Shown piece after piece: positions 18,444 through 26,424 of a stretch of DNA of 64,000 nt (positions are counted from its first letter, which is position 1; every line of letters begins with the position of its first letter). The position numbers and the translations under genes were made by a program. The notes beneath the pieces are model-generated. The model was not told the DNA's origin. It saw only the letters and a list, made by a program, of their open reading frames with translations, and did no database searches. Origin of the DNA: CALLVY01 sp937899855 (lineage in GTDB: Bacteria > Bacteroidota > Bacteroidia > Chitinophagales > Saprospiraceae). Where the stretch lies: the NCBI GenBank assembly GCA_039820405.1, contig JBCBQC010000012.1, positions 31,364 through 95,363 on the forward strand. The letters run 5' to 3'.

Positions 18444-19175
18444 ATGAACGAAAACACGATCAGCCTCAATAAGTACATCAGCAGCACTGGGATTTGCTCG
18501 CGCCGGGAGGCCGATCGCTGGATCGAAGCGGGGCGGGTCAAACTCAATGGTGTTTTGGCCAAGAAAGGCAATCGGGTGGGGGAGGACGACCTCGTCACGC
18601 TCGACGATGAGCCCCTCGGCAGCAAGCCCGCTACCGTTTACCTAGCCCTCCACAAACCCGAAGGCATCACCTGCACCACCGATCGCCGCGACCCCACCAA
18701 TATCATTGACTTTGTGGGACACCCCCAACGCATATTTCCCGTCGGCCGACTCGACAAGGCCTCCTCTGGCCTGATCTTTTTGACCAACGACGGCGACATC
18801 GTCAACGAGATTCTTCGGGAAGAAAATTACCACGAAAAGGAGTACATCGTTCAGGTCAACCGCCCGGTCAGCAACAACTTCGTCCGTTCGATGAGCCAGG
18901 GCGTCCCCATCCTCGGTACCGTGACCCAAAAATGCCTGGTCGAAAAGCGCTCCAAATTCGTTTTTCGCATCGTACTTACCCAGGGGCTCAACCGGCAAAT
19001 CCGCCGGATGTGTGAATATTTCAACTACCGCGTCGTTGCCCTCAAAAGGGTACGCATCATGAACGTTTGGCTCGACGAGATCCGCCCCGGAAAGTGGCGA
19101 TCGCTGACAAAAGACGAGCTGCGGGAACTGCGCAGCACCATCCAGCGTAGTAAGGGGAATACTTCACGACACTAA
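18444..19175 (+). CDS. rluF: 23S rRNA pseudouridine synthase, RluF/RsuA type
   Basis: 243 residues. The N-terminal S4 RNA-binding domain (SLNKYISSTGICSRREADRW) covers about residues 6-55. The catalytic motif GRLDKASSGL carries the nucleophilic Asp104, and LTQGLNRQIRRMCEYFNYRV is the RluF/RsuA C-terminal signature. RluF modifies U2604 of 23S rRNA; the related RluE, RluB and RsuA enzymes differ mainly in substrate. An in-frame TTG five codons upstream could also initiate, but the ATG is preferred. A methyltransferase gene starts 10 bases after the stop, suggesting co-transcription. Confidence 0.88.
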   Translation: MNENTISLNKYISSTGICSRREADRWIEAGRVKLNGVLAKKGNRVGEDDLVTLDDEPLGSKPATVYLALHKPEGITCTTDRRDPTNIIDFVGHPQRIFPVGRLDKASSGLIFLTNDGDIVNEILREENYHEKEYIVQVNRPVSNNFVRSMSQGVPILGTVTQKCLVEKRSKFVFRIVLTQGLNRQIRRMCEYFNYRVVALKRVRIMNVWLDEIRPGKWRSLTKDELRELRSTIQRSKGNTSRH

Positions 19176-19185
19176 AAACCACGGC

Positions 19186-19974
19186 ATGGACTACCTAAAA
19201 CTCAATCGCGATTCCTGGAACCAGCGAACGGCGGTGCACGTAGATTCGGAATTTTATGACAACGAAAGCTTTTTGAACGGGCGCAATTCGCTGCAAGATA
19301 TTGAAATGGCCCTCCTGGGCGACCTGCGGGGAAAAACCGCCCTCCACCTCCAGTGCCACTTTGGCCAGGATACCATCTCCCTGGCCCGCCTGGGCGCCAA
19401 AGCCACCGGGATGGACTTCTCCGATCGCGCCATCGCCCAGGCTCGCCAATTGGCCAGTGCCACCCAGAGCTCCGCCCGCTTTATCCAATCCGATGTGTAC
19501 CAATTACCGGAGCAGCTCGATGAGCAATTCGATCTCGTATTTACCTCCTACGGGGTGATTGGTTGGCTGCCCGACATCCGCCGCTGGGCCGAAGTGGTCG
19601 CCCGCTACGTCAAACCCGGTGGCCGCTTTGTTTTTGTTGAGTTTCACCCCGTCATCTGGATGTACGACGATGACTTCAAACAGGTGGCTTACCGTTACTT
19701 CAATTCGACACCCATCGTCGAAGAGGCCGAGGGAACCTACACCGATCGCGGGGCGGAGATTGCGGGGACGACGGTGTCCTGGAACCACGGTTTGGCTGAG
19801 GTACTCAACAGTTTGATCGGGGCGGGGCTACGGGTGGAAGACGTTCGGGAATACGATTATTCTCCCTACGATTGTTTTTCCCATACCGTCGAATTTGCTC
19901 CCGGTAAATTCCGGATCGCTCATTTTGAGGACCGTATTCCCATGGTTTATTCGGTGGTCGCCACCAAGGCTTGA
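19186..19974 (+). CDS. Class I SAM-dependent methyltransferase
   Basis: 262 residues. The SAM-binding core is visible: motif I TALHLQCHFGQDTISLARLG (~45-64), GMDFSDRAIAQARQL, then FDLVFTSYGVIGWL and a post-core YVKPGGRFVFVEFHP. The opening YLKLNRDSWNQRT is common in Bacteroidota small-molecule methyltransferases. The substrate cannot be read from the sequence. It follows rluF after 10 bases, which makes an operon likely but does not identify an RNA substrate. Confidence 0.85.
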   Translation: MDYLKLNRDSWNQRTAVHVDSEFYDNESFLNGRNSLQDIEMALLGDLRGKTALHLQCHFGQDTISLARLGAKATGMDFSDRAIAQARQLASATQSSARFIQSDVYQLPEQLDEQFDLVFTSYGVIGWLPDIRRWAEVVARYVKPGGRFVFVEFHPVIWMYDDDFKQVAYRYFNSTPIVEEAEGTYTDRGAEIAGTTVSWNHGLAEVLNSLIGAGLRVEDVREYDYSPYDCFSHTVEFAPGKFRIAHFEDRIPMVYSVVATKA

Positions 19975-20116
19975 CCTAGGCTGTCGGGTGGGGTCAAATG
20001 CGGTGATGGATATTTGAAAATAGGTTCATTTATTGCTATTTTGTGATTCGCTCCAACCAAAAGGAGAACCTTCCCCAACGCGGGGTGTTTTACTGAAGCC
20101 AAAAGCAGTGACTTTA

Positions 20117-21526
20117 ATGACAATAGAACAAATATACACGGGCTGTCTGGCCCAGGGGGCCTACTACCTAGAGAGTGAAGGCGAAGCCGCCATCATCGAC
20201 CCCCTACGGGAAACCACCCCCTACCTCGACAAGGCCCGCGATCGGGGTACGCGCATCAAATACATTTTCGAAACCCATTTTCACGCCGATTTTGTCTCGG
20301 GGCATCTCGATTTGGCCCAGAAAACGGGTGCGCAGATCGTATACGGCCCCCAGGCGGAGACGACCTACGCCAAGCACTCGGCCCGGGATGGGGAAGAATT
20401 TCGTTTGGGTAAGCTGACCATTCGCGTGCTGCACACCCCCGGCCACACCCCCGAAAGTACCACCTACCTGCTGCTCGACGCGGAGGGACGGGAGCACGCC
20501 ATCTTTACGGGAGACACCCTCTTTATCGGTGATGTGGGCCGGCCCGACCTGGCCCAAAAATCGGGTAGCCTGACCGTGGAAGACCTGGCCGGTATGCTTT
20601 ACGACAGTCTGCGGACCAAGATCATGCCCCTATCGGATGAAGTAATCGTATACCCCGCGCACGGTGCGGGCTCGGCTTGTGGAAAGAACATGAGCAAAGA
20701 AACTTGGGATACTCTGGGACGCCAGAAAGCCACCAATTACGCCCTGCGTGCCTCCATGACCAAGGCGGAATTCATTGAGGAGGTAACCAATGGCCTGCTG
20801 CCTCCGCCTCAATATTTTGCCAAAAATGCCAAAATCAACAAGCAGGGTTACGAAAGCATCGACGTGGTGATGGAGCGGGGAGCCAGAGCGCTCTCCCCCC
20901 GGGAGTTCGAACTGGTCGCCAACGAAACCGGCGCCCTCATCCTCGACGTGCGCGATAAAGCCGCCTTTGTCCGGGGCTTCGTGCCCAATTCGATCTTTAT
21001 TGGTCTGGACGGAAGCTTTGCTCCCTGGGTGGGCGCCCTGGTCGTGGACCTGATGCAGCCCATTTTGCTGGTGGCTCCCGAGGGGCGGGAGGAAGAAACC
21101 GTCAAGCGTTTGGCTCGGGTGGGCTACGACAATGCCCTGGGTTACCTCGCTGGTGGCTTTGCAGCCTGGCGGGCGACCGGTGCGGAAGTAGATAGCATCC
21201 CGACGATTGACGTCGCGGGTTTCGAGGCAGCTTACTCAAAGGCGCCGGACATTCCAATTCTGGACGTTCGCAAGCCCGGAGAATGGCGCGCCGAGCACCT
21301 GAGTAGTGCCCAACATTTCGCTCTCGATACCCTCAACCAAAATATGAGTGCCCTCGATCCCGAACGGGAGTACTATCTGCACTGTCGGAGTGGTTACCGC
21401 TCCACTGTGGCCGCTTCCATTCTCAAATCCCGTGGTTTTGATCGACTGATCAACGTACAAGGTGCCTTTACCGACATCGTTGCTTCTAAGATGCCGACCA
21501 CCAATTTGGTCTGTGAGGGCAAGTAA
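20117..21526 (+). CDS. MBL-fold persulfide dioxygenase-like protein fused to two rhodanese domains
   Basis: 469 residues from the ATG at 20117. Residues 1-~250 are a metallo-beta-lactamase domain of the ETHE1/CstB type with THFHADFVSGH (His54, His56, Asp58), GHTPEST and FTGDTLFIGDVGRPD. Two rhodanese domains follow. The first (~300-385) has no cysteine at its active-site loop, which reads ILLVAPEGREEE. The second has YYLHCRSGYRST with Cys423. Such fusions oxidise glutathione or other persulfides to sulfite and transfer sulfane sulfur. A rhodanese gene and a membrane methyltransferase lie just downstream, making a small sulfur-handling neighbourhood. Confidence 0.88.
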   Translation: MTIEQIYTGCLAQGAYYLESEGEAAIIDPLRETTPYLDKARDRGTRIKYIFETHFHADFVSGHLDLAQKTGAQIVYGPQAETTYAKHSARDGEEFRLGKLTIRVLHTPGHTPESTTYLLLDAEGREHAIFTGDTLFIGDVGRPDLAQKSGSLTVEDLAGMLYDSLRTKIMPLSDEVIVYPAHGAGSACGKNMSKETWDTLGRQKATNYALRASMTKAEFIEEVTNGLLPPPQYFAKNAKINKQGYESIDVVMERGARALSPREFELVANETGALILDVRDKAAFVRGFVPNSIFIGLDGSFAPWVGALVVDLMQPILLVAPEGREEETVKRLARVGYDNALGYLAGGFAAWRATGAEVDSIPTIDVAGFEAAYSKAPDIPILDVRKPGEWRAEHLSSAQHFALDTLNQNMSALDPEREYYLHCRSGYRSTVAASILKSRGFDRLINVQGAFTDIVASKMPTTNLVCEGK

Positions 21527-21536
21527 GGGGGGGCGT

Positions 21537-22133
21537 TTAACTGTTGAGGCGGGGAAATGGAAGCAGCATGGGGACCCGTTTTTGGTATTCGCGGTAGCGG
21601 TCGCCAAAAGCGGCCAGCAGTTTTGCCTCTTCCCATTTGGCGCCTACGTAGCTGTAGCCCGTGGTAACCAGGGCCGCGGTGAGTAAAAGTGCGGTCGGGT
21701 GGAGGAGGACGCAGCTCCAGGCTACGGTGATGGCTCCCAAGTAGAGGGGGTGACGCACCACCCCATTCCAGCCCTCCGTATTCAAATCTCCCAAAGCGAC
21801 TTTACCCTTCGGGTTAGCCAACTGGGCCGTACCGCTAAATTCCCGCCAATCGTAGCGTTGCATGGCGGCTCGGATCAGGTAGAGGCCAAAGCCAAAACCG
21901 AGGCCACCCAGTACCAGATGAGACCAGTGCTGGGGCAACAAAATTTGGCCCTCGCCAGTTGAATAAAAGTAGCCGACGGGCAGCAGCATCAAGACCGCTA
22001 CGCCATTGTAGGCCAAGCGGTAGTAACGCGCGCTGACCCAACGTTGCTGCAAATAATGTTTGACCCGGGTACTGGCCAGTAGGCTGTGCAAGCCGTAGTA
22101 CAGCACCAGGGCAATTGTAAAACACCAGTTCAT
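21537..22133 (-). CDS. Isoprenylcysteine-methyltransferase-like membrane protein
   Basis: 198 residues with about five hydrophobic segments. The C-terminal region carries the ICMT/PEMT-like pattern: NGVVRHPLYLGAI, then KWEEAKLLAAFGDRYREYQKRVP. In this family the RHP, E-E and Y-x-x-Y motifs bind SAM and form the active site. The bacterial substrate is unknown; the pattern also occurs in NnrU-like proteins. It is convergent with the MBL/rhodanese gene (10 bases between stops), and its start lies only 12 bases from the divergent rhodanese start. Confidence 0.78.
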   Translation of the reverse strand: MNWCFTIALVLYYGLHSLLASTRVKHYLQQRWVSARYYRLAYNGVAVLMLLPVGYFYSTGEGQILLPQHWSHLVLGGLGFGFGLYLIRAAMQRYDWREFSGTAQLANPKGKVALGDLNTEGWNGVVRHPLYLGAITVAWSCVLLHPTALLLTAALVTTGYSYVGAKWEEAKLLAAFGDRYREYQKRVPMLLPFPRLNS

Positions 22134-22145
22134 GCGTTAAAGCTA

Positions 22146-22508
22146 ATGGATAATTCTTGTAAAACGCCGCGTTGGCGCTTATTAAAAGCCCAACTCAACA
22201 ATTTGACCCCCCGCGATTTCCACCAGCGCATCCGGACGGGGCGAACGCCACTGGTGGTGGATGTCCGTACGGCCAGCGAATTTGCCAGCGGCCACATTGA
22301 GGGCGCGCTCCACATCGACTTCTTTGCGGAGGACTTTTGGGATTGCATAGAGGCCCTCGATCCCCAGCGCGACATTCTCGTTTACTGTCGCACCGGTCGC
22401 CGCAGCATCCGCGCCTGTACCTTGATGCGCAACGGTGGCTTCGACAATGCCAAGGTATTCAACCTCGAAGGTGGTTTCGTCGCCTGGCGAACGGCCTTCA
22501 CGCACTAA
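22146..22508 (+). CDS. Single-domain rhodanese-like protein
   Basis: 120 residues from the ATG at 22146. The rhodanese fold is visible as LVVDVRTASEFASGHIEGAL followed by the active-site loop ILVYCRTGRRS with Cys81 and the closing NLEGGFVAWR. These proteins transfer sulfane sulfur through a cysteine persulfide. No signal peptide is present, so it should be cytoplasmic. The nearby MBL/rhodanese fusion suggests a shared role in sulfide or persulfide metabolism. A strong hairpin and T run follow the stop. Confidence 0.85.
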   Translation: MDNSCKTPRWRLLKAQLNNLTPRDFHQRIRTGRTPLVVDVRTASEFASGHIEGALHIDFFAEDFWDCIEALDPQRDILVYCRTGRRSIRACTLMRNGGFDNAKVFNLEGGFVAWRTAFTH

Positions 22509-22545
22509 TTTTTCCGCTCTTCCTACTGCTTTTCCTCTTTGCTCC

Positions 22546-22577
22546 GGCCAGTGTCTCCACTGGCCTCAGCCCTTTTT
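22546..22577 (+). terminator. Rho-independent terminator after the rhodanese gene
   Basis: GGCCAGTG (22546-22553) and CACTGGCC (22558-22565) form a perfect 8-pair stem with a TCTC loop. Two CCCTTTTTAG units follow. Between this and 22794 I see no gene. Confidence 0.7.
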
Positions 22578-22794
22578 AGCCCTTTTTAGCCTTTCTCGTC
22601 TTTTACCTCCCCTTACTAGGATTTTGCTGCCCTTTACCAGGTAAAATTCTCTTCCCCTCCGTTTTCCCGCACTTTGTCTCCAGGTCAATCGACCGCACCT
22701 TGAGTTTTTCGCGCGACTAGCACAAGGGATTTTCTAACCCGCTTTGCCTACCGCCTCGCCGGCCGGTGGAAAGCAGGCCCAATCCCTTTGCACC

Positions 22795-22920
22795 ATGAAG
22801 AAGCAATTCGCTTTGGACGGTCTTCAGCAATCCGCGACCATTCGAGTAAACGCTACCCAGCAGAAAAACTTGAAGGGAGGGGGGGACGACATCGTCACGG
22901 AGGAGTTTGCCCTCGTTTAG
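22795..22920 (+). CDS. Small ORF with triple-glycine motif, possible leader-type peptide precursor
   Basis: 41 residues, opening MKKQFALDGLQQSATIRV, then NLKGGGDDIVTEEFALV and TAG. The length, the MKK start, a helical polar first half ending in L-K-G-G-G and a short acidic tail resemble double-glycine leader peptides of secreted peptides and RiPP precursors in Bacteroidota. The upstream bases CCCTTTGCACCATG resemble the short-leader promoter pattern seen elsewhere here, but lack the TA. No processing enzyme or peptidase-containing transporter is nearby. It sits alone in a 474-base gap and could be chance; the motif is what I can see, and the function is inference. Confidence 0.35.
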   Translation: MKKQFALDGLQQSATIRVNATQQKNLKGGGDDIVTEEFALV

Positions 22921-22944
22921 TCAGGCAATTCCAATTTTCCACAG

Positions 22945-22975
22945 CTTGCCGGAGGAACGCGCTTCCTTCGGCAAG
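22945..22975. terminator. Strong hairpin between convergent genes, possible bidirectional terminator
   Basis: CTTGCCG (22945-22951) pairs with CGGCAAG (22969-22975), and the stem continues inward with six more pairs, including one G-U, around a five-base CGCGC loop. No U-rich tail follows on either strand, so termination is only a suggestion. Confidence 0.4.
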
Positions 22976-22982
22976 TGTCGTC

Positions 22983-24425
22983 TTAGAGCTCGTCGATCTT
23001 TTGGTGCAGCCAGCGGGGCACCGCAATGGGATACTGCTCGCGCAATTGTTGGTGCAAATCGGCTCGGCGCTGCTCATCGATGGGCCCCTTGCGACGGATA
23101 CCGGCCAGCTTATTGGTGAAGCGTCGGAAGCGTTCGTAGGCGGCCTTGGCCTCTTCCCGCATGTATTCGTGGTACTTGAGGTAGCGGTAGAGATTTTCCA
23201 ATTCCGCGTCGAAGAGGGATTGGTAGCTCTGGTTGAGCATGGCCAGCTCGTAGAGGCTCCGCAGCAAAACGCAGCGCAGCATCAGGGTGTAGGTGGTGGG
23301 AGGAAATTTGAGGTCGCTCATGATCGAGGGGACCTCCTCGTATTCGCCCCGGTGGAAGTGGTAGGTCGCCAGCGCCGCCTTGTAAGCATCTTTTTGCCAG
23401 GCTTTGGGGAGAAACTTGCGGTACTTTTCGATAAAATCACGGGTCCATTCAAACTCGCCGATCACCGAACCCTTGTTGGCGACGTTGAGGTAGGTGACGT
23501 AGGTGATCTCCTTATTGCGCACCAGAATTTCCCGATCGATGCCAATCTGATAGAGCTCCAGTCCTTCGCGGATCACCTCCGGGCTGCCCACCTGATTGAT
23601 TTGGCGGGTGTTGATGTTGATGAGGTAGTAGAGCACGGTTTGCTGCTCGTCGTCGCGGAGGGTCGAATGGATCAGCCGCTCTTTGATGCGTTGGTAGTTT
23701 TGGTCGGAATAACCGTGCAAAAAGATTTGAATGAGGTCCAGGTAGATGTAGACCAGGGGCGTCTCTTCGCTCAGTTGTTTGGTGGCCAAGGCTTGCACCT
23801 CGTCGAGCAGCTCGATCTGGTATTCCTCCCCCAAGATATAGTGCCGGTTGAGCAGTTCGCAGCAATAGCGGAGCTTGCGGAGTACAAAAAAGGCATCCAG
23901 GTGGCCCATGGCCCTTTGGATATCGTCAATTTTAGGATCTTGTTTTTCGGTGCTGGGGTGGAAAAAATAGTGGTGGTGTAGGTCCATCAGGTCCAGGTGG
24001 TAGCTGGAGCTGCGCAATCCGGCTTCGGGATGCCATCGGATGAGGTTTTGGGTGGCGAGGGCAAATTGCTCGTAGAGCTTTCGCCTTTCCAGTGCTTTGA
24101 TGGTCAGTTTTTTACGGGGCAGACTTTCCTGTTTGAGGAGGCCCATGATCAGGAAAAATTCTAGGTGTCGGGTCAACTCCGACATGGTATTGCGCAGCGA
24201 CTTATTGGAACTGGCCTGGTCGCCAAAGAGGCTTCGTTGAATCTTGTCCTTGTCCAGCTCCTGGTCCAGTTTGGACCATTTGCCACAGCGGGGCTTGAGA
24301 TAGGCCCAGAGCTGATCGGTTTCGGTTTTGGTAGAAAAAAAAGAAGTCTGAAGGAGCTCATCAAACTGCTCGATTTCGCGCGGCCGGAGTTGACTCAACA
24401 ACTGGATGAGCTTGCTCTGTTTCAT
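22983..24425 (-). CDS. Large uncharacterised helical protein
   Basis: 480 residues from the ATG at 24425 (MKQSKLIQLLSQLRPREIEQ); the frame is open upstream but the extra residues look unrelated. The protein is rich in Leu, Glu, Arg and Tyr, with predicted helices throughout (for example LLNRHYILGEEYQIELLDEV and YKAALATYHFHRGEYEEV), giving a TPR-like helical-repeat impression. There is no signal peptide, membrane segment or catalytic motif. I believe similar proteins occur as paralogues in Saprospiria, but no function is known to me. It is divergent from the histidine kinase gene. Confidence 0.75.
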   Translation of the reverse strand: MKQSKLIQLLSQLRPREIEQFDELLQTSFFSTKTETDQLWAYLKPRCGKWSKLDQELDKDKIQRSLFGDQASSNKSLRNTMSELTRHLEFFLIMGLLKQESLPRKKLTIKALERRKLYEQFALATQNLIRWHPEAGLRSSSYHLDLMDLHHHYFFHPSTEKQDPKIDDIQRAMGHLDAFFVLRKLRYCCELLNRHYILGEEYQIELLDEVQALATKQLSEETPLVYIYLDLIQIFLHGYSDQNYQRIKERLIHSTLRDDEQQTVLYYLININTRQINQVGSPEVIREGLELYQIGIDREILVRNKEITYVTYLNVANKGSVIGEFEWTRDFIEKYRKFLPKAWQKDAYKAALATYHFHRGEYEEVPSIMSDLKFPPTTYTLMLRCVLLRSLYELAMLNQSYQSLFDAELENLYRYLKYHEYMREEAKAAYERFRRFTNKLAGIRRKGPIDEQRRADLHQQLREQYPIAVPRWLHQKIDEL

Positions 24426-24685
24426 TGACTTGGGGTTTGTACGAATTGCGACGCTCTCGGATACGCACTTCGGCTTGGGCATTGTCTTGGTGAAAAATTG
24501 TGACAGGTGATCGAATTTCTCCGCCAAATTAACAGCCAATTAGAAGCATAATCGGCCCGGGTTTTTGTAGCTTGACCGGATCTTAAATATAGGACTTTTG
24601 CAGTAATATGCTAAAGAACTGGTTAAAAATTAGGAGCGTTGTTGCGTAAGGCAAGGCTTACAATCTATTTGCTAAAATTTTGGAG

Positions 24686-25444
24686 ATGAGCCTTGGTGTA
24701 TTGGCAGACTTGCTACATCGTTATTCCAGTGAACTACTCGGTGGTTTGCTCATATTGTTATCGGTAATGGGGGCCCTCTACGGTCTGCGGAGCCAACAGC
24801 TTCGGCATTTGCAACGCCGCTACGATCGGCTGCAAATCAGGTACGTAGAGCTCAACCACCGGATAACCAATAGCCTCTCCGTGCTGGACAGCTTGCTGCG
24901 GATTCAGGCCCGCCGGCTCACCGTGAGCGAGGCGCGGGGAGCCCTCCGTCAAGCTTCCGAACGCATCCGGGTCATTACCCAACTGCACCACCAACTGCTC
25001 CAGGCCCGTCAGGGTACGACGGTGGAGATGTCGAGCTACCTGCACCAATTGATTCACCTGCTGGGCAAGATGAGTCTGCCCAACCAAAGACCCCCCCGGA
25101 TTTTTACCGATATCGACTTGATTTGTCTGGCGGTCGAACCCGCCCTGGGTATTGGGCTAATCCTCAATGAATTGGTGACCAATGCCTACAAATACGCTTT
25201 TGTCCAACAGGAGCAGCCCCGACTCTCCATCCTCCTCAAACGGGTGGGCGCCCACAGCCTTTGTCTCATCATCAGCGACAATGGCCCCGGTTTGCCCCTC
25301 AGTCCCGGCCGGATGGAAGACCAACGGATGGGCCTGCAATTGGTGCGTACCCTGGTCCAACAATTGCGGGGCGAATTCGCCATGGAAAACCAATCCGGTG
25401 CTCGCTTTTACATCCGCATTCCCATACTGACCAAACTGAGTTGA
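24686..25444 (+). CDS. Membrane-anchored sensor histidine kinase (HisKA_2-like)
   Basis: 252 residues from the ATG at 24686, preceded by GGAG; an in-frame TTG six bases upstream is the alternative. A single membrane helix spans about 18-34, then a short coiled coil leads to ELNHRITNSLSVLDSLLRIQ with the phospho-accepting His58, matching the HisKA_2 form of the phosphorylation site. The ATPase domain shows LILNELVTNAYKYAF (N box), ISDNGPGLPL (G1) and MGLQLVRTLVQQLRGEF (G2). There is no extracytoplasmic sensing domain. It lies 3 bases before a LytTR response regulator, so the two form a two-component system. Confidence 0.88.
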   Translation: MSLGVLADLLHRYSSELLGGLLILLSVMGALYGLRSQQLRHLQRRYDRLQIRYVELNHRITNSLSVLDSLLRIQARRLTVSEARGALRQASERIRVITQLHHQLLQARQGTTVEMSSYLHQLIHLLGKMSLPNQRPPRIFTDIDLICLAVEPALGIGLILNELVTNAYKYAFVQQEQPRLSILLKRVGAHSLCLIISDNGPGLPLSPGRMEDQRMGLQLVRTLVQQLRGEFAMENQSGARFYIRIPILTKLS

Positions 25445-25447
25445 GGC

Positions 25448-26212
25448 ATGCAGTGGCCCCGAATTTTGCTGGTAGAAGATAACCTCATCCTCATTCAGGA
25501 CCTGTGTGAACAGCTCCGGGGCCTGGGCTACGCCCAACTCACCGCCACCAGCGATACCCAGAGCGCCTTTCAAGCCTTTACCCAACAAATCCCAGACTTG
25601 GCCATCATCGACATCCAGCTGAATCGGGACAAACGCGGCGGCATCCTCCTGGCTCGTCAATTCCGGCAACTGCGGCCCATCCCCATCATCTTTCTAACCG
25701 GCCTGCCGGGTACCGAAGTCCTGACCCAAGCCCTCCAAACCGGCCCCGTCAACTATCTGCTCAAACCCTACCGCCAGGAGGAGCTACACGCTGCGGTGCT
25801 CCTGGCCCTGACTCCCCAGTACCGCTTCCCGCCACCCGGCCCCGGCCTTCCTCCCTCCCCCGTCGAGTGCTATCTCCTTCACGATTCCTTCTTTGCCAAA
25901 CAACGGGATCGCTACGTCAAAGTGGACATCAGCGAAATCTTGTGGGTTGCGGCCGACAATGTCCTGGTGGAGGTCATCACCACTCCCCAACGCTACCTGC
26001 TTTCCACAACACTCAAGAGCTTCTGCCAGCAAATCAAACATCCCGATCTCATTCGCGTCCATCGTTCCTACGTCGTCAACATCCATCGGGTGACCGCTTT
26101 TTCCGAAGGACAGCTCTACCTGAAGGGGCCCCAGGGGACGCAGCGCATTCCCGTGGGACCGAAGTACCGCCACAATTTTTTTGACCGCATTCGCCGGCTC
26201 CAAACCAAGTAA
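25448..26212 (+). CDS. LytTR-family response regulator
   Basis: 254 residues. The receiver domain (1-~120) has the acidic pair ED at 10-11, phospho-accepting Asp55 in LAIIDIQLN, Thr in FLTG and Lys in LLKPY. A proline-rich linker (RFPPPGPGLPPSPV) joins it to a LytTR DNA-binding domain (~150-250: RYVKVDISEILWVAADNVLV, RVHRSYVVNI, IPVGPKYRHNFF). It is partnered with the kinase ending 3 bases upstream. Targets are unknown. A strong terminator follows. Confidence 0.92.
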   Translation: MQWPRILLVEDNLILIQDLCEQLRGLGYAQLTATSDTQSAFQAFTQQIPDLAIIDIQLNRDKRGGILLARQFRQLRPIPIIFLTGLPGTEVLTQALQTGPVNYLLKPYRQEELHAAVLLALTPQYRFPPPGPGLPPSPVECYLLHDSFFAKQRDRYVKVDISEILWVAADNVLVEVITTPQRYLLSTTLKSFCQQIKHPDLIRVHRSYVVNIHRVTAFSEGQLYLKGPQGTQRIPVGPKYRHNFFDRIRRLQTK

Positions 26213-26334
26213 AATCGGTCAAAAAAAGGTCGGACAAATGCTGGTTTTTCTCCGTTAAAAGGCTGCTAATTCTAAATAACTTTCTACTGACTTTGAAATA
26301 ATCACAGCTCTCTTTTGCTCCTCGAGGAGCTACA

Positions 26335-26360
26335 GTGGCGGCTTCGGCCGCCACTTTTTT
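26335..26360 (+). terminator. Rho-independent terminator after the two-component operon
   Basis: GTGGCGGC-TTCG-GCCGCCAC (26335-26354) followed by six T. The UUCG tetraloop makes it very stable. A perfect 14-base palindrome (GCTCCTCGAGGAGC, 26317-26330) lies just upstream. Confidence 0.92.
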
Positions 26361-26424
26361 CTGTAAAAACCATCCTTTCCCCAAAGTTGGCCGTTTTATT
26401 TCACGGAAATGCTTACCTTCTGTA

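Noticed and set aside
22788..23981. 397-codon open frame on the plus strand
   Set aside because: It is antisense to the large helical protein gene and shows low-complexity composition without motifs. It also conflicts in frame with the small GGG-motif ORF.
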